Assembly: GCA_964017125.1 (NCBI GenBank) | Contig: OZ024915.1 | Span: 74,721,767-74,785,766, forward strand | Direction of reading: 5' to 3' | Length of the DNA: 64,000 nucleotides | Source: Flabesymbios commensalis | Taxonomy: Eukaryota > Annelida > Polychaeta > Terebellida > Flabelligeridae | Shown: one piece after another, positions 1 to 12,200 of the stretch | Layout of the letters: each line of letters opens with the position of its first letter | Numbering within the stretch: the stretch's first letter is position 1 | Position numbers and translations under genes: made by a program | The notes under the pieces: model-generated | What the model saw: the letters and a program-made list of their open reading frames with translations, nothing else | The model's database searches: none | Told to the model about the DNA's origin: nothing

Positions 1-90
1 AATATTAAAACCTAGGGAATATTACTAAATCTACAGTACGATACTTAAGTTGTATATTTGTTATTCATTTTTGTGTTGTACATGTTACAG

Positions 91-282
91 GGCAATGCAG
101 GTATTGGTTTCTCCATCCTCATCATCTTCATCACTATCGCCATCGCGCTCCTGGCAGCTATGAGTGCTATAGGAGTGTGTGAGCGATGCCGGATGGAGAG
201 TGGAGGGGTATACTTCCTACTGTCACACATTCTGGGAGCCAGGTCCGGAGCCTCTGTGGGAATCATATACTGCTTTGGTATG
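91..282 (+). CDS. SLC12A8: SLC12A8 visible exon 1
   Basis: Acceptor TTACAG at 85-90, donor GTAAGT at 283, 64 codons, phase 0 at both ends. It encodes a hydrophobic helix ([19 protein letters not shown]) followed by the family segment [16 protein letters not shown], which corresponds to the IGSGGVYSMISSVLGG region of human SLC12A8. Its 3' edge (TGCTTTGGTATG plus donor) is copied eight more times downstream. Confidence 0.92.
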
Positions 283-3200
283 GTAAGTGTCACTCACTCG
301 TCCTTATATACTGCTTTGGTATGGTAAGTGTCACTCACTCGGCCTTATATACTGCTTTGGTATGGTAAGTGTCACTGACCCGTCCTTATATACTGCTTTG
401 GTATGATAAGTGTCACTCACTCGTCCCTATTATATGGAATTATATACTGCTTCAATATGGTAAGTGTCAATCATTTATCATTATATATACTGCTTTGCTA
501 TGGTAAGTGTCACTCACTCGTCTGTATTGATTATATACTGCTTTGGTATGATAAGTGTCACTCACCTGTTCTTATATATACTGCTTTGGTATGGTAAATG
601 TCAATCAGTCATCATTATATACTGCTTTGGTATGGTCAACCCCCTCGTCCATATCATGTCAACAAACTTTATTTCGATGTCGGTGACACTGGCCCAGCAT
701 TAAGCCATCAGTGGAATTTGATCAGGCTTTAGACTGATTTGGCAAATGATTATTGATTCTACGTGAAGTGTTGTGAGGATTGTCAGATTTGATTTTAAAC
801 CTTACTGAACTCATTGGTGAATGATAAAACATTGTTAGATTGAAAAATGAATAACTTATGTTTGTGTCTTTATCTCCGACTTATGTTTGTGTCTTTACCT
901 CAGACTTATGTTTGTGTTTTTATCTAGACTTAATATGTTTGTTTCTCTATCTCTGACTTAAGTTTTTTTTTATCTCCGGTTTTAACCCTTGGAGCACTGA
1001 CATTCTGTGTTTTTAATAACAACTGTAAAACATTTGATAACGAATTGCTCAAACTAAAATAAGGCCTTCAATATTGAAACACTGAATTACATTGGGACTT
1101 ATTTTTCACAAATAACAAGTTTTCAGTCACTTGAAGTTGTGTATCGATGGTACCGAACACAGCTTCAAGTCACTAAAAATTGAAATTGAATTGCTCAATG
1201 ATTTAACTCTTGAAGTGCTGATTTTTTTTATAAACAATAGACAAAAGGATTTTATTCAATTTGAAATCATTATGAATGTCTTAGTTTTCTCTTTCTGATT
1301 CATTTAAATATCTATGTTATGGGTCTACGAGCAATATAAATATTTTTATTCTTACAGTGTGGGGATCGACTTTAGACGGCAAAATCTGACGTCTGTAGAC
1401 GTCAGATTTTGACGACTAAAGTCTATCCCAGCACTGTAAGGGTTAAAGGGTTAACCCTCAATCTTCAAGACTTTTTATCTGTTGCAGGCTGTAGCATGTT
1501 CACTGTACACAGTGGGGTTTGGAGAGTCTATCGCAGCCCTGTTTAATGTGGACAACGTGTGGGTGTCACGGGGTATAGCCACTGGTGTGGTGCTCCTCCT
1601 GCTAAGTGAGTATACAGTACACATTGAAAAAATGTTTTTTCAATGTTGGACCAGCGTCGCAGACGTTGGTCCAACATTGAAACCACATTTGGTTAACCCT
1701 GACGAACCACGAGACCAAAGAGTTTTTTTCAATTTGAAATCATCATAAATGTCTTAGTTAGCTCTTTCCGCTTCATTTGAATACCTATGTTATGAGTCTA
1801 CAGCCATTAGAAATATTTTAATTCTTTCAGTGCGGGGACCAACTTTATACGTCAGAATCTGACGTCTACCATTGTCTACAGACGTCAGATTCTGACCTAT
1901 AAAGACGGTGTCTACAGACGTCAAATTCTGACGTAAAAAGACGATTCCCGCGCTGTAAGGGTTAATTACACTTATTTGAAATCGTACATAGCACAAAATT
2001 GATCATGTTTATGTTTTCAGTTATTAACGTGGCGGGCGTGAAGTGGGTGATCCAGTTGCAGTTGGTTTATTATATTATGTTGATGTTTTTAGTTATTAAC
2101 GTGGCGGGGTGAAGTGGGTGATCCGGTTGCAGCTGGTTTAATATATTATGTGGATGTTTTCAGTTATTAACGTGGCTGGCGTGAAGTGGGTGATCCGGTT
2201 GCAGCTGGTTTATTATATTATGTGGATGTTTTCAGTTATTAACGTGGCGGGCGTGAAGTGGGTGATCCGGTTGCAGCTGGTTTAATATATTATGTTGATG
2301 TTTTCAGTTATTAACGTGGCGGGCGTGAAGTGGGTGATCTGGTTGCAGCTGGTTTATTATATTATGTTGATGTTTTCAGTTATTAACGTGGCGGGGGTGA
2401 AGTGGGTGATCCGGTTGCAGCTGGTTCTGCTCATGGTGCTATTTGTCGCCATGTTGGATTTCCTGGTGGGATCTTTTGTTCACACGGATCCAGGTATGAG
2501 TTTCAATTAGTCACACAACCAAACATAACTGTAGGCCTATATCCTAGATCGAGGAACATGAGTGCTACTAATGTGGCCAAAGTGCTAACTAACTGCATCT
2601 TCCTGATAGCAAAACTTGACCTCGAGGGTGTCAGCCCGAGCCTTGCTGAAACAGTGTTAAAACCACCTATCGGAGTGGGGACTTTCTAGAAAGATTTTTT
2701 CTGTGTGACCCACTTTTGATGTCTGGCATGAGTGCTACTTTACTGTAGGGCAACTGTCTATGACACCGGCCCTACAATAAACAACACAATGTCCGCTGTC
2801 TGATAATTTTACCGGATATGTGACAGACAGCACCCACTACATCCCACCAGACACGAGACGTTGAGCCGACATCGCAGACAGCCGGCCAACATTAAGTTGA
2901 CATTTTAATGAAAAATAATGAATGTTCAATATCTAAATCTTCCTCGCTACCCCAATAGGTGGTTGATTCGGCAAGGCTATGTCTGCCGGCCTCGCGGTGT
3001 CAAGCCTTGCTGTCGGGAAGATGTAACTCTGTGGCCAAATAGTAATTACTCATACACAGTACAGTCTTTATGAATATTTACAACCATTATATGTTATAAT
3101 TATAGTTATAATTCTATTATGTTTTCTGTTTATACTCAGCTGGGATATGGAGTTTTTAGTTTTAATTATAAAAAAATTCTATTTCTCGTTCTAACTCTAT

Positions 3201-6200
3201 AACATAGGACTTGCAGATGATGGATTTGTCGTTTATGGTTATAGTTATAACATGTTTGCTGAGTTGTTTCATTCTAACACTATAACCTGCCGTTTACAGA
3301 TAACGGATTTGTGGGTTACGACACTGAGATCTTTCAGAATAACTCTCACCCAGACTATCAGGACGGCGAGACGTTCTTCACGGTGTTTGGAGTGTTTTTC
3401 CCCACGGCTACCGGAGTGTTTGCTGGGATTAACATGAGCGGAGATCTCCGTAACCCGGGAAAAAACATACCTGTCGGCACTCTGGCCGCAGTGGGTACAA
3501 GGTAAACAATATCACATGCTAATACTGCTATGTAAAGTCAGGCAGATTACCTTACTGTCCAGTAACTGATGTCATTCCCAGTAAACACAAAACATTTGTA
3601 TAACATTTACACAACATAAGAAAAACATTGTATAAATGTGATCTAACATTGTTTAAATGTTTTGGAAATGTTTTGTGTTTATTATATCTTTTTGTGATGC
3701 ACCCAGAAGCATATTTTGAAAACAAACTGATAGAAAATATCATATCTATCAAAATAATGACTTTCCAAGCTGTTATTTCTTATAATTCACATAAAAGCAA
3801 GTCCTAATGCACAATGTTAAATGTCTAAAGAAGCAGCATACTTGTTCCTCATACATTTTCAAAAGATATAATACAAAGAAATTCTTAACATATTAAACTT
3901 ATTTTTTCGGATTGTGATTATTTAAAGATATATTATCTCGTCTAAGGTCACATTACATTTTATGGAATCTGGTAATTTAAATTCAACTTGAGGTGACGTA
4001 TTCTTTGTGTTACAGTACCCTTCTCTACCTCATATTTGCTCTTGTCCTGGGAGCCACATGTACACGTGTAGCTCTACACACAGATTACATGATCGCAGAA
4101 AAGGTACGTCTGCCAGTACTTAACCCTTACAGTGATGAAATATGTTTGTATAAACCATGGAGACCAAAGGTGTTTTTCAATTTGAAATCATCATAATTGT
4201 CAGATTCTGACGTCTAAAGGCGGCCGCTGCGCTGAAAGAGTCAACCCTTTATATGGCCCTTTAAATGCTGTCATTCTTTTGAAGCTGACGGAATTTCCAG
4301 TCTGAAATGAAGGCATATCTAATATTTTAAGTCAATGGTTGGCTTAAAACTAATATACAGAATAACATGATTAATACGCAAAATTAAGTAAAATAATCTG
4401 ATTTTTGAAACAGAATATGACATCCGTTTAGAGTTGAAGGGTGATGATTCCACCAGATAATCACTTTTTAACCCTTTATCTATCATATTTGCAACCCTCA
4501 TGATCCATGTTTATTATAGTGATAATTAAGATTTTAATATTTTGTTGGTTCCTTGTTATTCACCAGGTGTCTATACTAGGCTTCCTGTTTCTGGCAGGCC
4601 TCTACATATCCTCTATATCCAGCTGTATGGTTTAATCTTTGAATTTGGTTTCTTGTTATTCACTAGGTGTCTATACTGGGCTTCCTGTTTCTGGCGGGCC
4701 TCTACATATCCTCTATATCCAGCTGTATGGTTTAATCTTTGAATTTGGTTTCTTGTTATTCACTAGGTGTCTATACTGGGCTTCCTGTTTCTGGCGGGCC
4801 TCTACATATTCTCTATATCTAGCTGTATGGTTTAATCTTTGTTTCTGGTTCCTTGTTGTTCACCAGGTGTCCATACTGGGCTTCCTGTTTCTGGCGGGCC
4901 TCTACATATCCTCTATATCCAGCTGTATGGGAGGGCTGTACGGAGCACCGCGTATATTACAGTGTATAGCCAATGATGACGTCATACCCTTCATCAAAGT
5001 ACTCGGCAAGGGGGTAAGTCTAGATTGATAAACAAGTTAACCCTTTTTCTACTGAGACCATTTATTTGTTTTACATCAAAATAAAATGCCACCGAATATG
5101 AGAAAATGGTTCGCGAAAGATACTTAGATCATTAAATAGGAGGGTTTTTTAGCCCGCCTTTTAATTTTGAATAAAACAAAGGGGCTATTGCAATTGAAGT
5201 TCGGCGGCCGCGGCGTTGGCGTTAACATTTACTTGTGGGCACGATAATTCGAAAAGTTTTTTATGCATCCTTCCCAAATGTGTTATGTTGAGTTGAATAG
5301 TGGCTGAGAAAAAATTCAAAATGATTTTTCACATTGTCACGTCAATAATTTAACCTTGTTGGCGCGATAACATGAACATTTTTAGGCCTCAGCCAAAACT
5401 TTGGCGGATGCCTATTGTCGTCACCAGGCGCGTCCGTCCGTCTGTCGGTCCGTCCGTCTGTCTGTCCGTCTGTCCGCCACTTTTAGCACTATAACTTGTT
5501 TCGCGTAACTGGAATGCACATTAAACTTCACATACAGGTTAATCATGACTAAAGCTTGACTCATTTCACATTTGACCTTTCTGTGACCCCTACGACCTTG
5601 ACTTTTTTCAGATCGACAATTTTTCTCGTTAACACGATTTACTTAAAAAATTTTAATGTATCGTTCCAAAATTTATACCATACATCAATTTCACTAATAG
5701 GATGAGTTCGAAATTGGGCAAGATTCGGACAGAAATTAGGTCATGACGGCCAAAATGGCCGACTATCGGCCATAATTTTTTATTATGCGTAATATCTGGA
5801 AAACCAGACCAGATAGCTAGGCCATTACTATTGAACAAAATGTGCAGTTTCAGGTAGGGATGTACCATGAAAAATTTCAACTTGATTAAATTCAAAATGG
5901 CCGACCTGCGGCAAATTCTGATCGACAAATTTTCTCGTTAACGAGATTCACTCAACATTTTCCTATGTCTCGCTCCAAAATTTTTACCATATATCTATTT
6001 CACCAATACTTCGGAGGAGTTTGAAATTGGGCAAGATTCGGACAGAAACTAGGTCATGCCGGCCAAAATGACCAATTATCGGCCATTATTTTTTTTTATA
6101 TGTGTAATATGTGGAAAACCCGAACCGATAGCTAGACCATTACTATAAAACAAAATTTACAGTTTCAGGTAGGGATATGCTCTAAGAAATTTAAACTTGA

Positions 6201-9200
6201 TCAAATTAAAAATGACCTATTATCGGCCATAATTAACTGTAATATGCCTGATATCTGACAAACCGTGCCATATAGCTAGACCATTACTACAAAACAAAAT
6301 TTGCAGTTTCAGGTAGGGATATGCTCTGAAAATTTTGAACTTGATCAAATTGTCGGCCATAATTAACTTTAATATGCCTGATACCGGACAAACCGTGCCA
6401 GATAGTTAGATGCTCTAACCTTCACACTTTGTATAATTTGTATAATTTGTACACTTCTTTAACTTTTCTGATCCGAAAAATAATATGATTTCAACTTTTT
6501 TAAGTACCAGACATTCTGTCCATATTTGCATAAATTCATGATGGCGGACAAAAAACACAAAACGTGCACAGGAGAAGCAAAGTGAGTCATTGTCTCAACC
6601 GTGTGCCATCACCGTTTACGGCGAAGGGGCTGTGCCCCTTTCGAAACCCCAAGAATATAGTTTTAGAGCAGCCGCGCACAAAAAATGGGTCACTTTTTAG
6701 GGTAAAGATAGTCTTTTTTGCTAGAGAAATACACATAAAATTAAATAGCCAACAAAATTCTACATGGGTAATTCATTAAATCTATTCGCAGCATTCCTAC
6801 ATCAGCCCTACAAAATTCCATTATATACCAGTCCAATAAATACTATTAAAACGAAATGTATGGTTTCAGTGAGGGATATACCCTCTTAATGGCAACTTCC
6901 TGAAATAAAAAAATGCTAACTTGCTACCATCATTGACTACAATATCTGTAATGTACACAGTAATCTGTGCTAGATAGGTGGATCATTGAAAATCAAAAAA
7001 TTATTCAAAATGACTGATTTATTACGAATCTCACATTTGACGTTAATAATATTGCTTTGTGGGCTCTATAACTCCAAAGGTTTCCCATCTATCCTGCTCA
7101 TATTTTTAATATGCATGTGACTCATAACCAGTTCTTGGACAATTTCAATGATGTTTTTCACTTTTGAACGATGATTAGAGGCTGAGGCCCATTTCCGTCG
7201 CCGACGGGCCTTGTTCCTAATTTATCCTGCTCAAATTTGTTATGCATGTTACTAATAAGCAGTTCTCGGACAAGTTCAATTATGGCTTAAAAAAATTCAA
7301 AATGGCTGATTCATTGTGATTTTTTGCTTTTTTCATTAATAATTTGAATTTGTGGGTGCAATAATTTCAAGTTTAATAATGGCAGCGGGCTATTGTTGAG
7401 TGTGGTTTTGTTCATAAATAGAAATATTTTTCATCATTCGAAGCTAGATTTTGCGTCAGACAAGAGTTAATGTGGGAGTACAAGTGTGTTGATTTAGGCA
7501 CTAACTTCATATGCAGTTATAATTTTCACTTTGCAGAAGCTTTTTTGGACCCCAAAATACCTGCAAGATTATTCTTTCGAAATTAGCTGTTTTTTGTGTT
7601 ACTTTTGTAACAAAGAGAGCATAACTTTTATACATGTAGGCCTACACTCTAATCATGTCACATATAAAAATCTTATATTTTTCCACCAGCAATTGCCAAT
7701 AAGCTCTGTGGACATCTGTATTAATAACACTTACAACACTGTATAAACCATGGAGACCAAAGGTTTTTTCAATTTGAAATCATCATAAATTTCTTACCTC
7801 TCTCTGTTTCATTTGACTACCCTGTGTTATGGGTCTACCGCCTTTATAAATATTTTACTCTCTCAGTGCTAGGATCGACTTTAGCAGAATCTGACGTCTA
7901 TAGACATCAGATTCTGACATCTAAAATTGACCCCCGAGTTGTAAGTGTTAAAGATACTATATTTTTTGTATTATTTTTTCTCTAGAAAGACCTAACATTT
8001 GCCTGTGTACATCACAATATCACAATTTATATCTGTTGTTTTATTTTTTCCACAGAGAGGCCCCAACAAGGTACCCGTGTACGCCCTGCTAGTCACCACA
8101 TGTATCACTCTCATCTTTATTTTTATCGGGGAGGTGAACACGCTCGGCCCTATAGTCACCATGCCCTTCATGTTAACCTACGCCACTGTAGATTACGCTT
8201 ACTTCGCTCTGGCCATGAGTTACGACAAAAAGAAGAAAAGAGAGGCCAGATTTCAGGAGTCCCATACAAAAGGTAAGTGTGAAATTTTAACCCTGAAAGG
8301 GTTAACACTTAACCCTTTCACCTCTAATCTCTACAATAGTCGTTTTTTTGCGTTTTATTATCCGATTAAATCACTGCTATTGGAAATGGAATGTGTGTTT
8401 AAACATCAAAATTTGCTAATGTACTTTCTCAAATTATACAAATACCCGGTATGAGTAATTTCCAGCCACTTCAAGTTGTGGGTCGCAGTAGCGAGACACA
8501 ACCTGAAGTGGGTGAAAATTTGATTTCCAAACTTAGTGCTTTAAGGGTGAAAGTATATAGCTGATTTCAGCCTTCTGTTTTCTTGTTCTAACAAATAAAA
8601 TTTGAACGAAATAACAACATTAAATTTGCTAGACTGACATACCTTTTGACTCAAAGTGTACAAAAAGTAGGTCTGTGTAGTTTTCATTCACAACTTCAAT
8701 TGGGAATTTTTTTGCTCTAATTATGGGACAATACAGCATATGTATAATAAATTAATTCATCAGACGAGTGTTGTATTTTCTATATCGCACTCAAATGAAC
8801 ACTGTTTGTATATATTTTACATAATTATATCTATCATGTTTATCTATTATATATAGTATCACTAGCATATATAGTTATTTTAATTATTTAAGGCATTTGA
8901 TACTTGTATAATAATTTACACCATTTACTATTCTATCATATTATGCACTGTATAATCTAATGTATTGTACATTTTTAATGACGTTTAAGTCTACACAGAC
9001 TTTCTTTTGTCAACAAATATTTATCTATATATCTATCTATATTATCTTATGTTAAAAGCGTTCGGGTACAGTGATGTTCACAAGGACGACCCTGACGCCT
9101 CCATGGTGGCTAACTCAGGACAGAACGTTAACTACGGAGCGATCGCCAAGAAGCAGGACGACCTGGATGACTTATTCCCGGAGAGGCACGGCCCGGATCA

Positions 9201-12200
9201 GCAGCGCCCGCCATTACAGCACGACGACAGCCTTCCCAGTCCTACATTCTATGCGGAGGAGGCGACAGACATGAGAGCGGATACCACCAGCATGGTCAGC
9301 GAGGTGTCCGACACTGCGGAACTCATCAAGAAAGGTCAGTATATAACATACAACTACTATCCAAACAAACACATAGAGACATGAGAGCGGATACCACCAG
9401 AAAGGTCAGTATATAACATACATAAAGTCTAAGACATGAGTGCGGATGCCATCGGCATGGTAGTCAGCGAGGTGTGTGACACCGCGGAACTCATCAAAAA
9501 AGGTTATTATATACATACAAAGTTCTACCATCCAAACAAACATGAGAGTACACATGTCTCATGAGTGTGAAGCTGTTTATGCCATCTTTCAATGTAGAAA
9601 CTCACCTTCATGTACCTATGGAAATGTTGAGAAACAGTTGAATTTGATCATAATCATGTCATTTTATTTCCCGGATTTTCACCTTAAGATGATGTTTGTG
9701 GTAGCATTTCACTTCTCTAGGTGGATGGAAATACAAAGGCAAAACTTGGTATCAAAAGGGTTAATCCTTTGCCTGCTGACAACAGCAGTCGTTTTTAATC
9801 TGTGTTATTAGTCATTCAAATCTCTGCTATTGGGAATGAAATGAGTGTTTAAACATTGAGATTTCCAAATGTTTTGTCTCAAATTAAACAAATATGAGTA
9901 ATTTTCATCCACTTGAAGTTGTGGATCATGGTAGCGAGACACAACTTCAAGTGGTTGAAAATTTAAATTATTTATTATAGTTATTTAGTCAACTCAGCAT
10001 TTTTGCGTTAATATTTTTTCATTCAATGAATTTATTCAAAAATGTCTTGTTGTACATAACTGGGACGATTGGTCAAAAAGATAAAGTGGGGCTCTGAATT
10101 CTAGGATTTTTGATGATTATATTTGAAGTAATAATGATTCTTACTGTTGTATTTTGGTGTGTTTTTAGGAGCACAGGTGCGTCCTAGCGCTGAGATCACT
10201 CGTCAGCCCAGGTCATGCTACTCTATATTCTGTAACAGGTGGCTGTCTCTGTTTGGGGTAAGTGAAAATACGTGCCATTTATATTAGTTTACATGACCCT
10301 CTGGTTTTCATTGACCTTGCAATTTACACTGCAAGGTCAATCAAATAACCTGATTTTATATTGTCAAAACAATGCAGAAATCTTGGGCCCGTTTCACTAT
10401 CATTCTCGCTCAGATATAGCTCATTTGCATATGAGGAATGTTAATATTGATGAGTGGGTCAGAGTGCTCGTATCCTCCCTATACATGTTAAAGAGGGAGT
10501 CAAACGAGGAAAGTCACGAATTATTTTTCTTTCCGTGAGCGGCAGGAATTAGGTCACTTGAAATCTGGAAAATATCGTACCAAAAACGCACCTTTGATGT
10601 TTTAATTTTATTATGTATTCAACTGGGTCCAAATGCAACTCTTGACGTGCTTTACTAATTGTCAAAATATATCCAATTTCTTGACCATTTTATTATATGT
10701 CTATTTATGAGGAAGAAAACTTGAACCAAGAAATAGTATTATTAGGTTATTTCCATCCTTGTCTTGTTGAATTGTCAATCAATATCTTAGATGGACAAAA
10801 ATATTTCTTATCAGGTCTTATCTCTGTATTTGCAGCCTGACTGTCATGTTTTTTCATAAAGTGGGGCTATAGTGATCATGTCTTATCTTTACACAGGGTA
10901 TATGCAATTTGATCATCTTGTGTTTCATACAGTGGGGCTTTTTTTATCATGTCTTGTCTTTATACAGGGATTCTGCAGTCTCATCATCATGTTTTTTATA
11001 CAGTGGGGCTACGCTCTCGCCGTCATATCAGTTGTCATTGTTCTCTATATTTATATCGGACAGGCTAATCCAGGAGTTTTCCCAGGTATGTTTGAAGCTG
11101 TTTAACCCTTAAATCGCTGAAATGTTTCAATATTTTTTGTATGCACCATAAAAAACAAAGTTTTTTTTCAATTTGAAATCATTATAAATGTCTTGGTTAG
11201 CTCTTTCCACTTCATTTCCACACCATTATAAATATTTTAATTTTTTCATTGCTTGGATCAGAATCTGACTTCTACAGATATCAGATGCTGAAGTATGGAT
11301 ATGGTCCCAGTGCTGAAAGGGTTAAATTTGATATATGTGCTATAGAAACCTAAAGAGTATGCCATTTGAAATGTTATATAATTGGCTTAGCTCTCTCTGC
11401 TTCTTTGAATAACTATCCCATAGGTCTACCGACTATTATACATTTTTAATCCTTTCATTCGGCGGGGGGGGGGGGGGGAAGGGGGAGGTTTGACATCAGA
11501 TTCTGACAGCTAAAGTCGATTCCAGAGCTGAAAGGGTTGAACTCTTTAGTGGTATTTGTAATATATGTATTTAAATTATGAGCACTACTTTCTTCTATAG
11601 CAATATGTCTGTGTTTATTTTAGAGTATGTTAACATTTTTTAAGAATTTTAAATAATAAATAACTGTAACACTGATAGACATGACTTAAATTTCACAAAT
11701 CCAAGTGATTTTACATCGCGGATGAATTAAATCTATTACCTCAAGACTTTCAAGGGTTAATGGTGAGCGCATCAAAGTACATTTCATCAACTAGATGCTG
11801 CTTGATATTCTGTCAACCATTATTTATTTGTAGGAATCGCTGACTTCAGCTTTGTTGAGTGGATTAGAGATGGTTTCAGACGATGCTGCAGGTAAAAATT
11901 AAAGAAAATTACCATGTATTAGTAAACCAGTTTCATAGTAATTTTCTTTCAAAAACCCTTGGTTGTGGGAAAATTAAGTTAAATAGATGTAAAATGATGC
12001 TTTAATGCATCGTGTGGGCTTAAAGGGTTGAACCATGGAGACTGAAGGGTTATTTACATAATATAGTTTGTGGTGGATGCTCAGTTCATCAAATAATTCA
12101 ATATTGAAGATGCCTATTTTTGATAATGTCATTTGAATCTGGAAATTGCGTTAGCAATTCCAGCTTCAAATGAATGAAAAAGCTAACAAGCTATTCATGA

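Noticed and set aside
982-1450. TTAACCC/GGGTTAA as telomere-like repeats
   Set aside because: Not tandem; they occur once at each end of short elements and the hexamer differs from TTAGGG arrays.
9071-9274. Alternative frame over SLC12A8 exon 8
   Set aside because: It does not match splice phases of exons 7 and 9; the chosen frame does and continues into the conserved helix pair.
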